A DNA stretch of 64,000 nt from Asparagopsis taxiformis (GCA_030407315.1 JALQPE010001693.1:23994-87993); one strand, 5' to 3'. Shown: positions 1 to 12,629, numbered from the stretch's first letter. The notes: generated by a model not told the origin, from the letters alone. Numbers and translations: made by a program.

Positions 1-400
1 CAGAAAATACCAATCACCAATTACTATCAAGGCAGTACTTGCAGGCAGTACAATTCACTGCCGGAGCCAGTATATTTTACTGCCTGATTCTAATGCCAGG
101 TCATTTGCCAGGGCAGTACTGTACGGCAGTACATTCCATTGCAGAAATCATCAAAAATCACTGCATTGCACTACTGCCCTGTGGTACCAGCAAAAATTAC
201 TAGAATTTGCTATCGTACAGTACTGCATTCTGCTACATACCGTACTGCCAGGAAATTTTGTATTTTACTGCCTGCGGCACTAGAACTGAAAAAATTAAAA
301 TAGTAATTTTACTGCCTCAGCCACTACATTGCTCAGGCAGTGATTTTTACTGCCTCAGGCAGTAAATTTACTACATTTTTTGATCTCAAAATCAGTAGTG
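1..400. repeat. Subterminal palindromic repeats of older CACTA-type element A
   Basis: The stretch is filled with CAGGCAGTA and its complement TACTGCCTG, often as short palindromes around an AT core, for example near 310-365. The layout matches the ends of element B (26383-26760 and 51011-51363), but there the core is CAGACAGT. In CACTA elements such arrays are binding sites for transposon-encoded proteins. No CACTA terminus is visible here, so the true end of element A probably lies before base 1. Confidence 0.65.
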
Positions 401-1221
401 ATAGAATAGAACATATTTTCTCACAGGTTTTGGGACAAGGGACTTAAGTATGGCCAATGTCAAGGTGGATGTATGTGACGGAAACGCTACAATATGAGTA
501 AGTTTGTTTACGGGAAGTAATATGGTAGAGAAGCTTATGTACTAGACCCTAGAGTATTATGCAGTCCTTGGCGGATATCCATCTTCTCTTGCAAAGATAG
601 AGAAGGAACCACCATCTATAAACGAAGGACCTCCATGCGTAATTCCTCCATTCGAAGTGCGTTGCTCCACAGAACATAATGAAGGGCTACAATTGTGGAG
701 GAAACCAATCTTACGAACCCCTGAAGTGAGAGGGAGAAACCAGGAGCCGGAATCGGTGTTTGGAGCAAACGTAGTGGGGGAGGACTTCTGCTTGATAACT
801 GGAAGAACAATAGCGTGTGGTAGAGACAGGTTTTCCTGGTGAGATTCGTCTATGCAAACGTTGAAGCAATGTTTCCATCAATAGTCAGGTCAAACACGGT
901 GGTAACAGCCCAAAAAGAAGGCGAACAGGTCTTCTGTAGAATTCTAGAAGACGGGGAAGCTGAGTAGCAAGCTTGTACTACACAGCCAGAAGCTATTTCT
1001 TGTGGCTTTGAAAAGTCCCGAGACGCAGCAGAGGGCGAAGCTGCACAGGCAGGGTGGGCAGAACTGAGACGTGTTCCCTTGGAAGGTTTTCCACGAAGCA
1101 TGACTGCATCCGAATTCTGCCCACAGGAAAAATCCTGCTGTGGTAATGAAGAGGGAATTCCTGTCCACGAGTAATATGAATATGGAGAAGAGAAGAATGG
1201 TAAAGAAGACCTATTCAAATG
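401..1221. other. Spacer downstream of transposase A
   Basis: No supportable gene. It may contain the decayed 3' part of the transposase gene, because the homologue in element B is about 250 residues longer at its C-terminus. I could not align any of the short minus-strand reading frames here to that missing portion. Confidence 0.4.
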
Positions 1222-4200
1222 TTAGAGAAGGGTTTCTTGACAGACTTCATGCAGCGTACTAGCCGGGAGGTTCTCCATGGGTTTACAGTGCGCCCGTCCG
1301 AATAGAACACGAAGGAGAAACCGTTTAGAACGTTTTCTCTCCACAGATGCTGGAGTAGAATTGGAGAAACTTTTCAAAGCAAGATGGAGGCTTCCTTTCC
1401 AATAGTTTCCGAGTGCCGCTAACATAGCATCCAACTGTCTGTCAGCACCTCCGGAATGCTCTAGACCTCGTTTCATTTGTTGATGTGTTGCTTCGAATGA
1501 TAGCTCAGCTACCTGGCGAGCGTGTCCGAGCAGAGGAACAGTGTGTTCAAATGCCTCAATGAGACGGTGCAAGTTTGGCTTATTGTCAAGAATCTTCCTT
1601 GCCCGGAATCCAGCAGTCTTGTTTTCCATCTCAATGTGGTCATTATCATTCGTTACTATACCTTCTGTCTGCATCTTCCGTTTCTTCGAGACCGCTGTGC
1701 TCCGCTGTCTGGTAGGAACAGTCTTGAGTAGTTCATCCACTAGAGTAGCATATTCTTTCGATAGCTGCTGCAGACGACGGAGACCGTTGTGCGCAGAATT
1801 CCCTGTAGCTCTCTGTACTGCCTCAGAACCGTCGATATTTTTTCGTGGTAGGAAGTATGTAGCTGCAGAAATAGAGGACAGGAGACGAACAAGTTCTAGA
1901 GACAGATGACGTTGCTCTTCAGAAGCCTGGAGTGACCTTGAACCGCTACCTTCGGATGACCTTGTAGTCTGCGATTGGAATTTCAGAGAAGACCTGAAGC
2001 AGTGTTCGGCGCCGAGGAGAACTGCAAATCTGTCCGAGATTCCCATTGTATGAGTTTCACCTGCGTTGAAGTTATATATCCTGTTCTGATTTGCGAGGCC
2101 CAATACACGGAGGGCATCCACCATGAACCTGTCGGCCAGCCTTCTCACACCATCATTAGGCAAGCTTGAAAAAGCATTGTCCAGAGCATCCTTTGCCAGT
2201 CCGTGGAGGAGATGGTCAATTCCAACAAACGTCGAACGGTATGGGTCCAGAATAGCAGGCACGACAGGGATTCGTAGACCATCGTTTCCGAGTGGTGTCC
2301 CGGTTGGAACCAGCCCTTTGGACCTAGCTTCATGAAGTAGTCTTTCAATGAGATGCAATGGAGTGTCTGTGATATTTTGCACTGTTCTCAAACCCAGATA
2401 CTTCAAGATGTTTGCAGAACTTTCCGATGACTGAACAGCAGCTGTTCGCTCGGATGTGCGAAAGTGTGTATCAGAGCTCGAATGTAAACGGGTGTCCTAG
2501 CCAAACTGCGAGTTCTTCCCATATTTCCCCCCTCTTACAAAGAAACACAAATGGCATGGGCAGTCTGCGTTGTGCCCCATGACATCCAGCACATGAGAAC
2601 AGGCAGGATAATCCGATACGAAACCAATAAAGTCCAGGAAAATTAGACATTCATTGCCGTCTGGATCGACATCACGAAACCCCGACGTACATCCTTGAAT
2701 AATGTCTCTAGAGATATGTCGAAGGATATGGTTTGCACTAACACCAGGACCTGTGACACCGATAACGCGCACAGCAGAACTGTTCCGGCGACAGTCCAGC
2801 GGAAGACCCATTATCCAGCGGAAGACCCATTGGGAGCGTATAGCATCCTCCAGCACTCCCTTTCTTACCAGAGGCTTCATTGAAGTCATCGCAGTATAAA
2901 AGAAATGGATAGACGTAGTATGTGGTACCGCAGCTGAGAACCCCACGGAGATGTGTAGGATGAAAGGGGCTGGAGCTCGTGCCTGGTTTCAATAACTTGA
3001 CATTATTGATTGCACGAGTTCCGCCGACAACTTTGTAATGCCCTTCAGAGTTGACGAGAAAGAGCAGTTTTTGTGATGGGCCTGGCGGTCCGGGAGAGCT
3101 GACAACAAGCCCAATGAAGAACTGTATACCACAATTTTGAGTAGGGTTGCACTCAGGACTGGGTGATAAAACTGTCAGGTGATCACCCGGCCGAGCATAT
3201 TCCCGGAACGACTCTTTCTGAAGGATGAAGGCGGACCCATATGAATGCGGGGAGACCGAAAGCCTGCTATGAAATGCGGCACCAGAGTTAATCCACGAAG
3301 AAGATGTGAGAGCTTTGAACGACTCATGGCTGGAAGATAGTGATTCCTGTTGGAAAAGGGAACTGAGAGTAGGATCTAGAGAAGAGGCGTGCTGCCCTGA
3401 TGTGACATGCAGTTCCACAATACTACCACCGAAAGGAGAAACGAGAAAGCCGTCTTTTACCGCCTCCGCCCTCATCGTGTAGTTTTGTCCTTTCAAGGAG
3501 TACTCTCTGAATTTTCCTAGCTTCGACTTGCACACGTTACCATGTAAACTTAGTATGTCATCCGAGTCAGAAGCATCCAATTGTGTGTTATCACGCCACG
3601 CAAGGTCGAATATATGTGGTGCAGTAATGTCTGCTCGTGCATATTCGCTTGGTGGAACGATAAGTACAGGTGCTGATTGACTAGCTTTGTTTTGTTCGAC
3701 CTTGCTTCTTCGTAGAATTGCAGAAGAGGCAACACGAGCTGCACTACGCTCTGCGTTTACAGGGAAGTATACGGTTTCCGAACGTAACCATGCGTTGAAG
3801 AACAGCCACGGTCTTACCTTCCGCATAATTGTCGAATAATGGGGTAGACTTCGCTGAACGTGTTTGTTCGTGGAACCTTGTCTAGCGAAATCGAACAACA
3901 CGCGATCTTCCTGAAGGTTTGCTGCGGTGCATTTCGTCGACCCTGTCAGTTTGGCGACAGCGTACAACGTTGTCCATTCTGTCATGTAATTGCGAGCTTT
4001 GTCTGGATTGGACGTGTTCATGATAAAGGGAGAAGAGATTAGGAGCTTCGCTTCTGCCTCCTCCTGTAGAAACAGGTCGTTGTCATCCGAATCGGAGTCG
4101 TTTGTTGCGCTGACGTTCTCATGATGGTCGGAAGCAGCGGGATGGCACAGTTTAGGAACTGTCGCAGCAGAAGTGACGGGGTCTCTGCCGGAGGATAGTA

Positions 4201-4618
4201 CAATATCATCGTCGCTAGGAGTAACACAAGCTTTTTGAACTTCTGGAACAATTGTTCCAGAAGTATACTTGAGTATATTGTTCTGCTGCCCACTATTGGC
4301 GTACGTCAAAGGGAGGGTGGTATCCACAGAATTGCTCCCAGGTCTGAAGATATCCTGTGAAGACGAGGAAGGGAGGACTGGATCTGGATATGGGGTCTGG
4401 GAATTGGTAGCTATGGGAGCATGGGGAGGGTTCGAAGTGCTACCATACTCTGTTGCCGGGCGAGGATGATGGGTCTCTGGTGTATTGCAGTCCATTTCCT
4501 GAACGGCAAAAGGATTTGAGACTGTTCTGGATGTCGAGCGTCTAGTCCGATTGCGGACAGGGGCTACATAGTTGAAACAGAGCCTCGGGCCATTCCTAGA
4601 CTTTCTCGGTCTAGCCAT
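1222..4618 (-). pseudogene. Tnp2/CACTA-like transposase of element A, disrupted
   Basis: This is a homologue of the intact transposase at 45127-48930. Shared blocks include KKGSAGGCYTLP/MGLPLD, VIGVTGPGVSANHILRHI, FLDFIGFVSDYPACSHVLDV, CPCHLC, LDPYRSTFVGIDHLL and the late block ELSFEATHQQMKRG. The D-Y-P-A block with a following CxxC resembles the Tnp2 core of CACTA transposases, which cut and join DNA at the element ends. The start MARPRK at 4618 is preferred because the homologue begins MAPRRTP; an in-frame upstream ATG exists at 4729. Two lesions are visible: a 19-bp tandem duplication (2795-2832) that shifts the frame, and an in-frame TAG at about 2497 just after GKNSQFG. The C-terminus ends about 250 residues earlier than in the homologue. 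It is probably non-functional unless sequencing errors explain the lesions. Confidence 0.8.
2795..2832. repeat. 19-bp tandem duplication that frameshifts transposase A
   Basis: The unit TCCAGCGGAAGACCCATT plus one base occurs twice in direct succession. Nineteen is not a multiple of three, so the duplication accounts for the switch between the two minus-strand frames of transposase A at this point. Confidence 0.85.
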
Positions 4619-5059
4619 ATCTCGATAACCTGGATTGAGGTAGCACCTAGCTGCAAACAGCTGTTTGGAAGGGAGGTAAACGCCGGACGGCTCTATATTA
4701 TGAGGATACAAATCTCTATAGTCTATCAATCTGTAGAAGAACGAAATTGGAAGGGGAGATCTCAGAGCTGACCGTTACAGTCGTTGCAGAGAACATGTTC
4801 TCTATTTCCATGGAAGCCAGGAAATAGGGCAAAGTACTGATGAGTACACATGAAGACTGAAAACTTCAAAGAATGACATAGTTTTTACCAGAATCGTAAT
4901 TCATCCTATAGTGTTGACTTAGCAAGAAACACTGTCAAGTAGTAAAGGAGATGCCTCTCCTTCACTACTCGACAGTGTTTCTTGCAGCTTCGCAACTGCA
5001 GACAGAGCACTCAGTGCATACACTATACTCCATGGAGTGGCACGGAGAAGTTCCAGACT
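4619..5059. other. Upstream spacer of transposase A
   Basis: No gene seen. It separates the transposase start from the palindromic repeat block at 5060 and holds the perfect-loop hairpin at 4922-4985. It presumably contains the transposase promoter, but no motif identifies it. Confidence 0.4.
4922..4985. repeat. 30-bp-arm inverted repeat with 4-nt loop
   Basis: Arms starting GCAAGAAACACTGTC and ending GACAGTGTTTCTTGC pair over 30 bp with two mismatches around a TGCC loop. It lies about 300 bp upstream of transposase A. The size would suit a small-RNA precursor or a tiny foldback element, and nothing decides between them. Confidence 0.75.
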
Positions 5060-5397
5060 AGTCTAAAAATTTGGTAATTTTTGAGCCCAAAAAATTACCA
5101 AATTTTATGCCCCACTCGTAGTGACCGTATGGCTCGTACACCGCCCTGCTTTGTGCTCCCGTCCATATTCCATGAAACACTCACCACCATCAGTCAGCAC
5201 CACGTGGGCAGCACCTTCTATAGTTCCTTTCAAATACGTTTCTGGACTGCTGGTGCACAACAGTCTCAATGTACTACGACGAACACCGTCGGAATATTCA
5301 GAAACATACATCATTAAAGCATCGAATGCGACGACTAGACGAAATGTGGAGCAGGAGCGGTTGTCCAAATCTGGTGCAGACGGTCGCCAGACTAGTC
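5060..5397. repeat. First copy of the AAAATTTGGTAATTTTT repeat unit
   Basis: The unit opens with a near-palindrome AAATTTGGTAATTTTT ... AAAAATTACCAAATTT around GAGCCC and closes with GCAGGAGCGGTTGTCCAAAT. It is a diverged direct copy of the following unit (5377-5914), including the shared GTAGTGACCGTATGGCTCGT near its start. Confidence 0.7.
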
Positions 5398-5914
5398 TAA
5401 AATTTGATAATTTTTAAGCCCAAAAAATTACCAAATTTTATGCCCCACTCGTAGTGACCGTATGGCTCGTACTCCGTCCTACTTTGTACCAGCGACCATA
5501 TGCCATGGAACACACACCACCACGAGTAAGCACCACGTGGGCAGCACCTTCTATAGTTCGGTGCAATTATGTTTATCGACTATTGGTGCACAACTGTCTC
5601 GATGCATCACGATGACTAGATGTTCAGGATTGTATGAGGAGAGAAGTAGACGGACATAGATGCACGTCATGGTAATACCGGTTCGGTTTTGAACAGAGCT
5701 GCAATGCGCCGTCAATTGACGGCGCATTAATGTTCGTCAACGACCACCCAGCGAAGAAGCGTAGCATTTGGAATGTTTAGAAACATCAGTAAAGCATGGA
5801 ATGCATGAACTTGACGTAGCCTGGGGCAGGAGCGGTTGTCCAAATCTGGAACAGGTGGGCGCCGGACGGGTCTAAAATTTGGTAATTTTTTGGGCTCAAA
5901 AATTACCTAATTTC
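5377..5914. repeat. Left ~0.53-kb inverted-repeat arm flanking dioxygenase gene A
   Basis: This arm starts CAGACGGTCGCCAGACTAGT and recurs as its reverse complement at 22879-23402, with the same internal order (TATGGCTCGTACTCCGTCC, ACCACGTGGGCAGCACCTTC, GCAGGAGCGGTTGTCC). The pair encloses only the ParB-2OG gene A plus element C. The arms each carry the AAATTTGGTAATTT palindrome at both ends. They could be transposon termini, a regulatory boundary or a duplicated intergenic spacer. Confidence 0.85.
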
Positions 5915-6371
5915 ACGCCCCTTCTTGTACTCTTTTCACGACTGTTCATTGGGTACTGATTGATTTGAACGCAACCGGTGAGTCTTTTGGCGCATGGGCG
6001 CGAATTTATTCGCACCCCTTCAGTTAACCTTCCAAACGTTACGTCTACACGATTTCCTGTCACTCTCCTCTGCTACTCATCTACTACTCCTTGTAGTACT
6101 CCAGCACCTCAAAGGCAATTCAGATCGTGCATCTCCCTGCTTCAGCCCAACTCCCCCTGCTTTCCAAGCTTCGCTCTTCGCATCTCTCTCTGCTTCTCCC
6201 GCTTTGCATCCATCTGTCTCCCCACAGTGACAGTGTCCCATCCCTCTCTCTCTCTCTTCAATCCTTGCTCTCCCGTGCCCTCTCTTTCTCTTCACTCCCT
6301 GCCCTTTTCGTGCCCACTTCACCTCTATACACCGTTCAGAGTTCAAGAGCTTGTTTATCCCACCCACAAAC
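5915..6371 (+). promoter_or_regulatory. Pyrimidine-rich leader upstream of ParB-2OG gene A
   Basis: From about 6130 to 6345 the plus strand is a long CT-rich tract (CTCTCTCTCTCTTC and similar), ending just before the ATG at 6372. Such a tract is compatible with a core promoter or 5' untranslated region. No TATA box or other defined motif stands out. Confidence 0.35.
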
Positions 6372-9048
6372 ATGTCTCATCGTCAACGCTCTCGTCTCGC
6401 AGCTGCATCTTCCCGCGCTCCAGCTCGGGAGCTGACAGTCCCCGCGATGCCCGGGGCTGGTAGCACGCTTGCGAACTACGAGTTCCGGCAGATGACACTT
6501 CCGATTGCGGACATTCATGTCACGGAAGAAACATCGCGCGAGGTTGATGAGTCGCATGTAGATGTGTTGTTTCAGAAGATGGTTCTTGAAGGCTTTCAGA
6601 CCTCTTCCGTGGGCTCCGTGACTGTCGTTGGTCTAGCCCACGAGTCCGACGAAACACGCTTCTACATCGCGGATGGTCTCCATCGTCGTGGCGCTCTTGT
6701 CCGAGCCAAAGCGGAAAGAGTTTAACGTTTGGCTTCTATTGTGGACAGCGTTCCTGTTCAGGAAGCGTTCAGGCCAGATGGACAAGCCATGACGATGGAA
6801 GACGTGCTCTACCTGAGTCAGCGGCTGAACGAACTGGTGCACACGGTTTTACCGACCACCATCCGCGACCGTATTCATGCTATCATCAGCATATACAACT
6901 GCAACTTGAAGTACACGAAGGAAGGGGAAAGGAAACTCTCCAGTATGACAGCTTCGCAGCTGTGTAACTGGTTCTTCCAGCGTCACTTCAGTGGCATACT
7001 CAGGAAGAGTACGGTGACGTCTATCGTCAATGTGGCTCTGAACATGAGACGTTCACCACGCACGTACGAGGCGTACAAGATGGCCTCTGGTAGGAAGGAA
7101 AATGAGGTTGGAATCAGCCTTCTAGTGCTGAAGGACACCGCGTTCACGAAGGCTGAGGACCGTGCCAGTGAGCTGATGGTAAGGTGCATTCACTACCGCT
7201 CTGTGAAATTGCTCCAGTCCTTTGGTCGCATCCCAGGTCTCCAGCTCAGGGTGTATCTCAATTACATCAGAGATTTCTACCTGGTAATCCGTGAAGTCGC
7301 ACCCAAGGTTGGGATGACTACGGACGAGCTGGCAGACCTGGAGGACCTCGAACCGGATGGAACGGACATGATCCCGACCTGGAAATCCGTGTTCAAGCGC
7401 ATGGTTCAATATGAAGAAGAACCTGTGCCGAAACAGGAGAAGAACCACGAGCGTCGCCGAGAAGATTTCCGAACCGTCATCCTGCAACGTTTCAACATTG
7501 CACCGGATCGTGAGACTCCGCCCCCTCCTCCCGGAGCATCTGGCGATGCAGTGCTTGCCACTGCGGCCAGTCAAGGCGCAAAAGATGTGGGGAAGGAGAG
7601 CGAGAAAGCAGCAGGGAGCGTTCCTGCTCCTGCCCCTGTGGCATCAGCCACTCCTCCGAAGTCACCATCACAGGTGACTCTGCAGGCTCGCTCTCCGACC
7701 CAATTCGGGGAGAATATCATGGAACCTCTCCCCGTTCCCCTTCCCTCACAACCCCTTCCTGAGGACGAAATCAATCCGATGGACATTTCTCCTCCTGACT
7801 CCCAAGCCAAGCCGGACTCAACAGCCCGCGCCCCTTCCCCCTCGAAGCCCAACTCTCCTCCCCCTTCCCCCTCCCCCTCACAACCCGACTCACCCCCCCC
7901 CGCTCCCCCATGGCCGTCTCCCCACCCACGTCTGCTCCTGTTCCCGACTCTGCTATCGCCACGGAACAGCAGAACCCCGAAACCTCGGTTGAAGCTTCTC
8001 AACCGCAGGGGAGTGGTGGGGGGACAGTAGTTTCACGCTCTGTGCGCATTCCGCCCGATGAAACTACGCCACGCCCCTTTCCCTGCTCGCTTGGATCACA
8101 CTGTCGCTTCCCCGGCTATGCCGCTGTGCACAAATGCACAGCGTGCAACATTAAGCCAGTACACAACCTGTGCGACTATCCTCGAGTATATCACCTCATC
8201 CCCATCAAGTACCTCAACAACGGTGAGCGAGACATGGTGTTCGTCTGCTCCCGTGAGTGCTACGATGGCCGTCAACCGGATGACCCCCCTTCTTGGACCC
8301 CTCCTGCAGGGGTCACGTTACAAGAAGCGTGGGAAGGTGATGCGTACAATCCTTTCGAAAAGGGCGCGTCCTCTACCGAGTCTGCTGAAGAAAAGGATAA
8401 GCAGACCGGTGAGGCTCCGCGGAGTACGATGGGAGGGAAGGCGCCCATATCCCGGGAACCAGCCAAGAAAACTGCCTCTGGAACACCGCGGCGGGGAGAA
8501 AAGAGGAGGAGAGAGCCGACCACTCCTCCTCCGACTCGGATGACTCGGTCCAAGACCAGAAGTGCCGCTATCGCAGAGCAACTCATCGCTCTCGGTAGCC
8601 CGTCTTCTCCCCTGTCTCCCTTCCGCTTCCTGCATAGCCACCCTCATCTGGCGAAAAGGAGCGTGAATGTGAGATAGAAGACGGCGAAACCCCTACAAAG
8701 GCGAAGGTGACTTCCAAGGGGTTTCGGGTACACAGGTATGAGGACGAGCAGCCACCGCCACCTTCCTTTCTCACGGAGCAGACCACGCTTGCCCAAGCTG
8801 CTACGTCCGTGCATTTGATTTCGGGTCTGCTCCATCCTGAACACCGCTCTGGGTTCATCATGACAAGTGGGGAGGTGGAGGAGATCAGGGAGGATATCAA
8901 CTCCGCGGCTGGTGGTACATCCGAGGAGAGGATTGTTTATTGGGAGCGGGCAAGGGCTAGTATTGATTTCGATGGATACATCGTCCTCGAAGACATACTA
9001 GGAGCTTCCGATGTACGGTCTGCAATCCACGAACTGCTCTCTGGGTTT
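6372..9048 (+). pseudogene. ParB-like / zinc-cluster / 2OG-dioxygenase protein A, 5' part
   Basis: Order of domains: a ParB/sulfiredoxin-like fold with YIADGLHRRGAL (DGxHR signature) at about residues 93-104, a helical region, a proline/serine-rich linker, a cysteine-histidine cluster (8080-8270: CSLGSHC, CTAC, HNLC, CSREC), a basic segment (PRRGEKRRR) and the start of the dioxygenase region ending AIHELLSGF at 9048. ParB-like folds bind or cut DNA or hydrolyse nucleotides; 2OG enzymes oxidise nucleic acid, protein or small molecules. Lesions: in-frame TAA at 6723-6725, a frameshift in the poly-C run near 7890-7908, another near 8600-8640, then element C. The zinc cluster is absent from the two paralogues in element B. 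The gene continues at 21779. Confidence 0.75.
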
Positions 9049-9310
9049 CGTCTGTGTTTTCGGAAGTGGACGCGGACGTCCAGTCTCTCTAGTACGGGTC
9101 CTAGTCGGCCCCGAGATTTACTAGAACAAATGAACGTCCGCGTCCAAAAAAAATAAAAATTTTTTGGATGCGGACGTCCACTTTCTCTAGTACATACAGC
9201 GGGATCCTAGGGCCCGACATCCACTTTCTCTAGTACATATGGCGGAATACTAGGACCCGACATCCACTTTCTCTAGTACGTTTGGCGGGATACTAGGGCT
9301 CGACATCCAG
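9049..9310. repeat. Left terminus of element C with subterminal repeats
   Basis: After the 34-bp terminal repeat there is an inverted pair around an A/T run (GAACGTCCGCGTCC ... GGATGCGGACGTCC, about 9138-9180). It is followed by three direct copies of a unit of about 46 bp, CGACATCCACTTTCTCTAGT with a GGCGG(G/A)ATACTAGG tail. Confidence 0.8.
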
Positions 9311-9424
9311 TATACAATATATCAGCGAAAACCGGAAGGGAAGAAATTACAGCGGATGGTAAATTCAGGGCCCATATCGGACCGTATTTTATTCTCTCAT
9401 TTTACGAAACTGCTGGTATACAAT

Positions 9425-9597
9425 ACGTCTCTCTAGAATAGGAAATACATATCTGGTCAGAATAGGAAATAAATACCCGGTTAGAATAGGAAATACGTAT
9501 CCAGCCAGAATACGGAATATATATCCAGTCAGAATACGGAATATGTATCCAGCCAGAATATGAAATACGTATCCAGCCAGAATACAAAATACCTGTC
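9425..9597. repeat. Minisatellite, about 25-bp unit
   Basis: About seven diverged tandem copies of a unit close to GTATCCAGCCAGAATACGAAAT. It gives rise to a repetitive minus-strand reading frame that is not a gene. Confidence 0.8.
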
Positions 9598-9937
9598 AGC
9601 ATATCGTCGATCACCCATCTCCCTCACTATCGCGTTCTCCCTACCATCCGAACGCCATGCACCACCATTCGCACATACTTCAAGAACCCTCACGACCTTG
9701 ATTACAAAAAATCCGCTCCTTCCTAATTCCATCCCGCTTTCCTCGACACCACCCCAGCCCATTAAATCATCAAGACATCAAACACGAACATGGTCAGCAA
9801 AATCTTACACCACTTGAAACCCACTCTCACTTCTATCGTATGCCCGAAAATATACACATACCAGAAACGCCTCACAGCTTCATTCCCCATCTTCCTAGAT
9901 CCCTTCTTCACTCTCCTGGAGTCCTGCCGTTCCTGTT

Positions 9938-11400
9938 TCACCACTCCTGCATCACATACAAAACATCAACCTCAACAGTCAGATTGAAAAGCAACGCTTA
10001 CCACGCCAGATATCCTAGGAAACTCCCTTACTTACCTCTCATCCATCCTACACACAATAAAAACCATGATCCAAAAACCTTGCAATGAATAATCATAGTC
10101 AGCAGTCCATATCTTCGCAAAACACATCCTGGCGCTCAATGAAACTTACCTTCTGTCATCACCATTCCTGCATCACCTGCACAAAATCGAAATCAACAAC
10201 AACAGTCGGACTCAAAACCCACATGTCCCTCTCAGCATACTCTCAAAACTTCCGCACTTTCCTTCGCTCGACACAATACGCACCATGACTGGATAAGCTT
10301 CCAATGAATAAATATCGCATCAACTGCAATAGTCAGATTCGAAACAAACACTTCCCTCGATGCATACCCTCAGAACTCACTTACCCTCGTTTCATTCTAC
10401 ACACAATACAGACCAAAAGTCAAAAATCTCACAACCAACAAATGAAGTCAACATTCCGCATCTTCGCACCACCGGACTGCGCGCTAAATGCAACTTACCT
10501 TCCGTCATCACCATTCCTGCATCACCTACAAAAATCGAAATCAACAACAACAGTCGGACTGAAAACCCATGCTTCCCTCGCTGCATACCCTCAGAACTCA
10601 CTTACCCTCGTTGTATCCTGCACACAATAGAAACCATAAGTCAAAAATTGTACAAAAAAATGTAGTCAGCATTCCATATCTTCGCGCGACTTAACTAGGC
10701 GCTCAATGTAACTTACCTTCCGTCATCACCATTCCAGAATCACCTACACAAAATCAACATCAACCACAGCAGTCAGACTCAAAACCCACATTCCACTCAC
10801 TGCACCCCTCAAATGCTCGCCTACCTCCCTTCCACCCTTCAGCAAATATGCACCATGAATCACTAAGCTCCCAATAAATAAATATTGCATAAAAGACGAC
10901 AGTCAAATTCAAAACAAACACTTCCCTCGCTTCATACCCTCAGGACGCACTTAACCTCTTCATCTCGTTGCATCATACAAACAATACAACCAATAAGTCA
11001 CAAATCGTGCAACGAAAAAATGTAGTCAGCATTCCATTTCATCGCGAAACCCGTCTTTAACCTCAATGAAACTTACCTTACTTCATCACTATTCCTGCAC
11101 CACCTATACAACATCAAAATGAACCGGAACAGTCAGACTAAAAACCCATGCATCCCTTATTGCACACCCGCGAGACTCACTTACTTACCTGCCTCCCATC
11201 GTTCACAACATGCAAACCATGACTCACGAAGCTTCTAATGAATCAATATCGCATCAACGACAACAGTACGACTCAAAACACACGCTTCCCTCGCTGCATA
11301 CTCTCCAAACTGCCATACTCACCGTCGTTCTATCCTCTACACCAAAGAAAGGAAACACGACCAAAGAACCTCAGCCAGTGACGGCGGAGAAGTGGAATTC
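9938..11400. repeat. Satellite-like tandem repeat block
   Basis: Two alternating diverged segments recur. One begins CATCACCATTCCTGCATCAC (near 9938, 10159, 10506, 10725, 11085). The other is an AATAAATATCGCATCAAC type (near 10303, 10870, 11230). Each is followed by CTTCCCTCGCTGCATACC-like sequence. The spacing is irregular (about 145-360 bp), suggesting a higher-order array that has partly decayed. No gene. Confidence 0.75.
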
Positions 11401-11847
11401 CACAGGTTAACCTGCGGCGTCCACTGGACAGCTTTCAACGTCAGCTTAAGTCCTGCTGTGCATACTCCATATCATCGCCGGTATTGAGATTAATAATGGC
11501 CCAAGCCATGGTCTCTGAACTCCCGAATGATGAGATCCGGATCGAGAACATCGAAATGGTATAATCATATATATCACAATCCATTTGCTTCCCTTAAATG
11601 ATCCCTGTAATATCCACTGTAAAGCACAAACTTATTCCATGAAGTTCGCAATTAATATAATTTTATTATTTCAAATGAATTAATTGAAAATCCATCTCCC
11701 ACGGCGGTCATTCGTCCTTCCAAGCACACGTTTCCAGCAAAATGTGTGACCTAGCAGTAGGTGATGATTGATCGCTCAGGCACATTCCACCATTGGGCTG
11801 CCAGAAGTGAGCACAAAACTGATACCCACAAAACCACGACAACATTA
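11401..11847. other. Spacer inside element C
   Basis: Unique-looking, AT-rich sequence between the satellite and the left inverted arm. No gene or motif seen. Confidence 0.35.
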
Positions 11848-12629
11848 CAAACGAGGTCTCGAACGCACATTTAGAATACAATATAAATACTATACAACAA
11901 ACTCTACTCGCTATCTCAGACGACGCGGCTCACAAGTGGCGTAGTCCCAATTTTCCGTAACGCCTTTCCTGATGCTTAAAAGTAAAAACATGTCAAAACG
12001 TATATCAGAAATGAGTGCGAGAGTTTTCTGCACGGGAGATGATGGGCCACCAAATTGACTTTTTGGAAATTTTAGAATTTCTGGGCTGGCCAGCAATGCA
12101 ATTGAGCCGGACATCCACCAGACGTCTATTCTGGGTTGTTCGTGTGCTGCTCACATCCACGCATTACAGCAACCACGCAGGCGGGCCCACTGCTCATACG
12201 AAGTGCACGTAGTATGTGCAGCACGATGGATGAGTAGTGTTTGTCGTGAGAAAGTGGGGTGGGAGCATGTCGAAACAAGGACCAAAACTTCGCCCTGGCG
12301 TATTGAGCCTGAGCCTGGAATCGATCCTTCGTGAGATGTGGCTTTGCTTACAGTTGATGCTTACAGAAGCCAGCGATGGCCCCGCTCGGGGCGTCGGATG
12401 GCTTCTTCTGGGGCCGTTGTGGCCAGATTAGACACCTTGATTTGAATTGAATTTTGAGCCATTCTCAAAAACATGCACATGTGAACATGTTTTTGAGATA
12501 GGGGTGTGCCGTACGGCACTTTCGACCGCCCAAATCGATATAATTTTGCAATTTTTTTTCTGACTGAAATTTTAGAATTTCTGGGCTCGCCAGCAATACA
12601 ATTGCGCTGGTCATTCACCGGACGTCCAT
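11848..12629. repeat. Left long inverted arm inside element C
   Basis: This arm pairs with 19585-20770 in inverted orientation. Shared landmarks include GCTGGCCAGCAATGCAATTG, a dyad AACATGCACATGTGAACATG..., GTGCCGTACGGCAC and CACCGGACGTCC. The homology starts near CTATACAACAAAC in the left arm. The arm probably bounds another nested foldback or TIR element. Confidence 0.8.

Noticed and set aside
850..1218. Minus-strand frame after transposase A as its missing C-terminus
   Set aside because: I could not align it to the C-terminal 250 residues of transposase B in any convincing way.
9402..9614. Repetitive 70-residue protein (SYSGWIRI-type)
   Set aside because: It is the translation of the 25-bp minisatellite.
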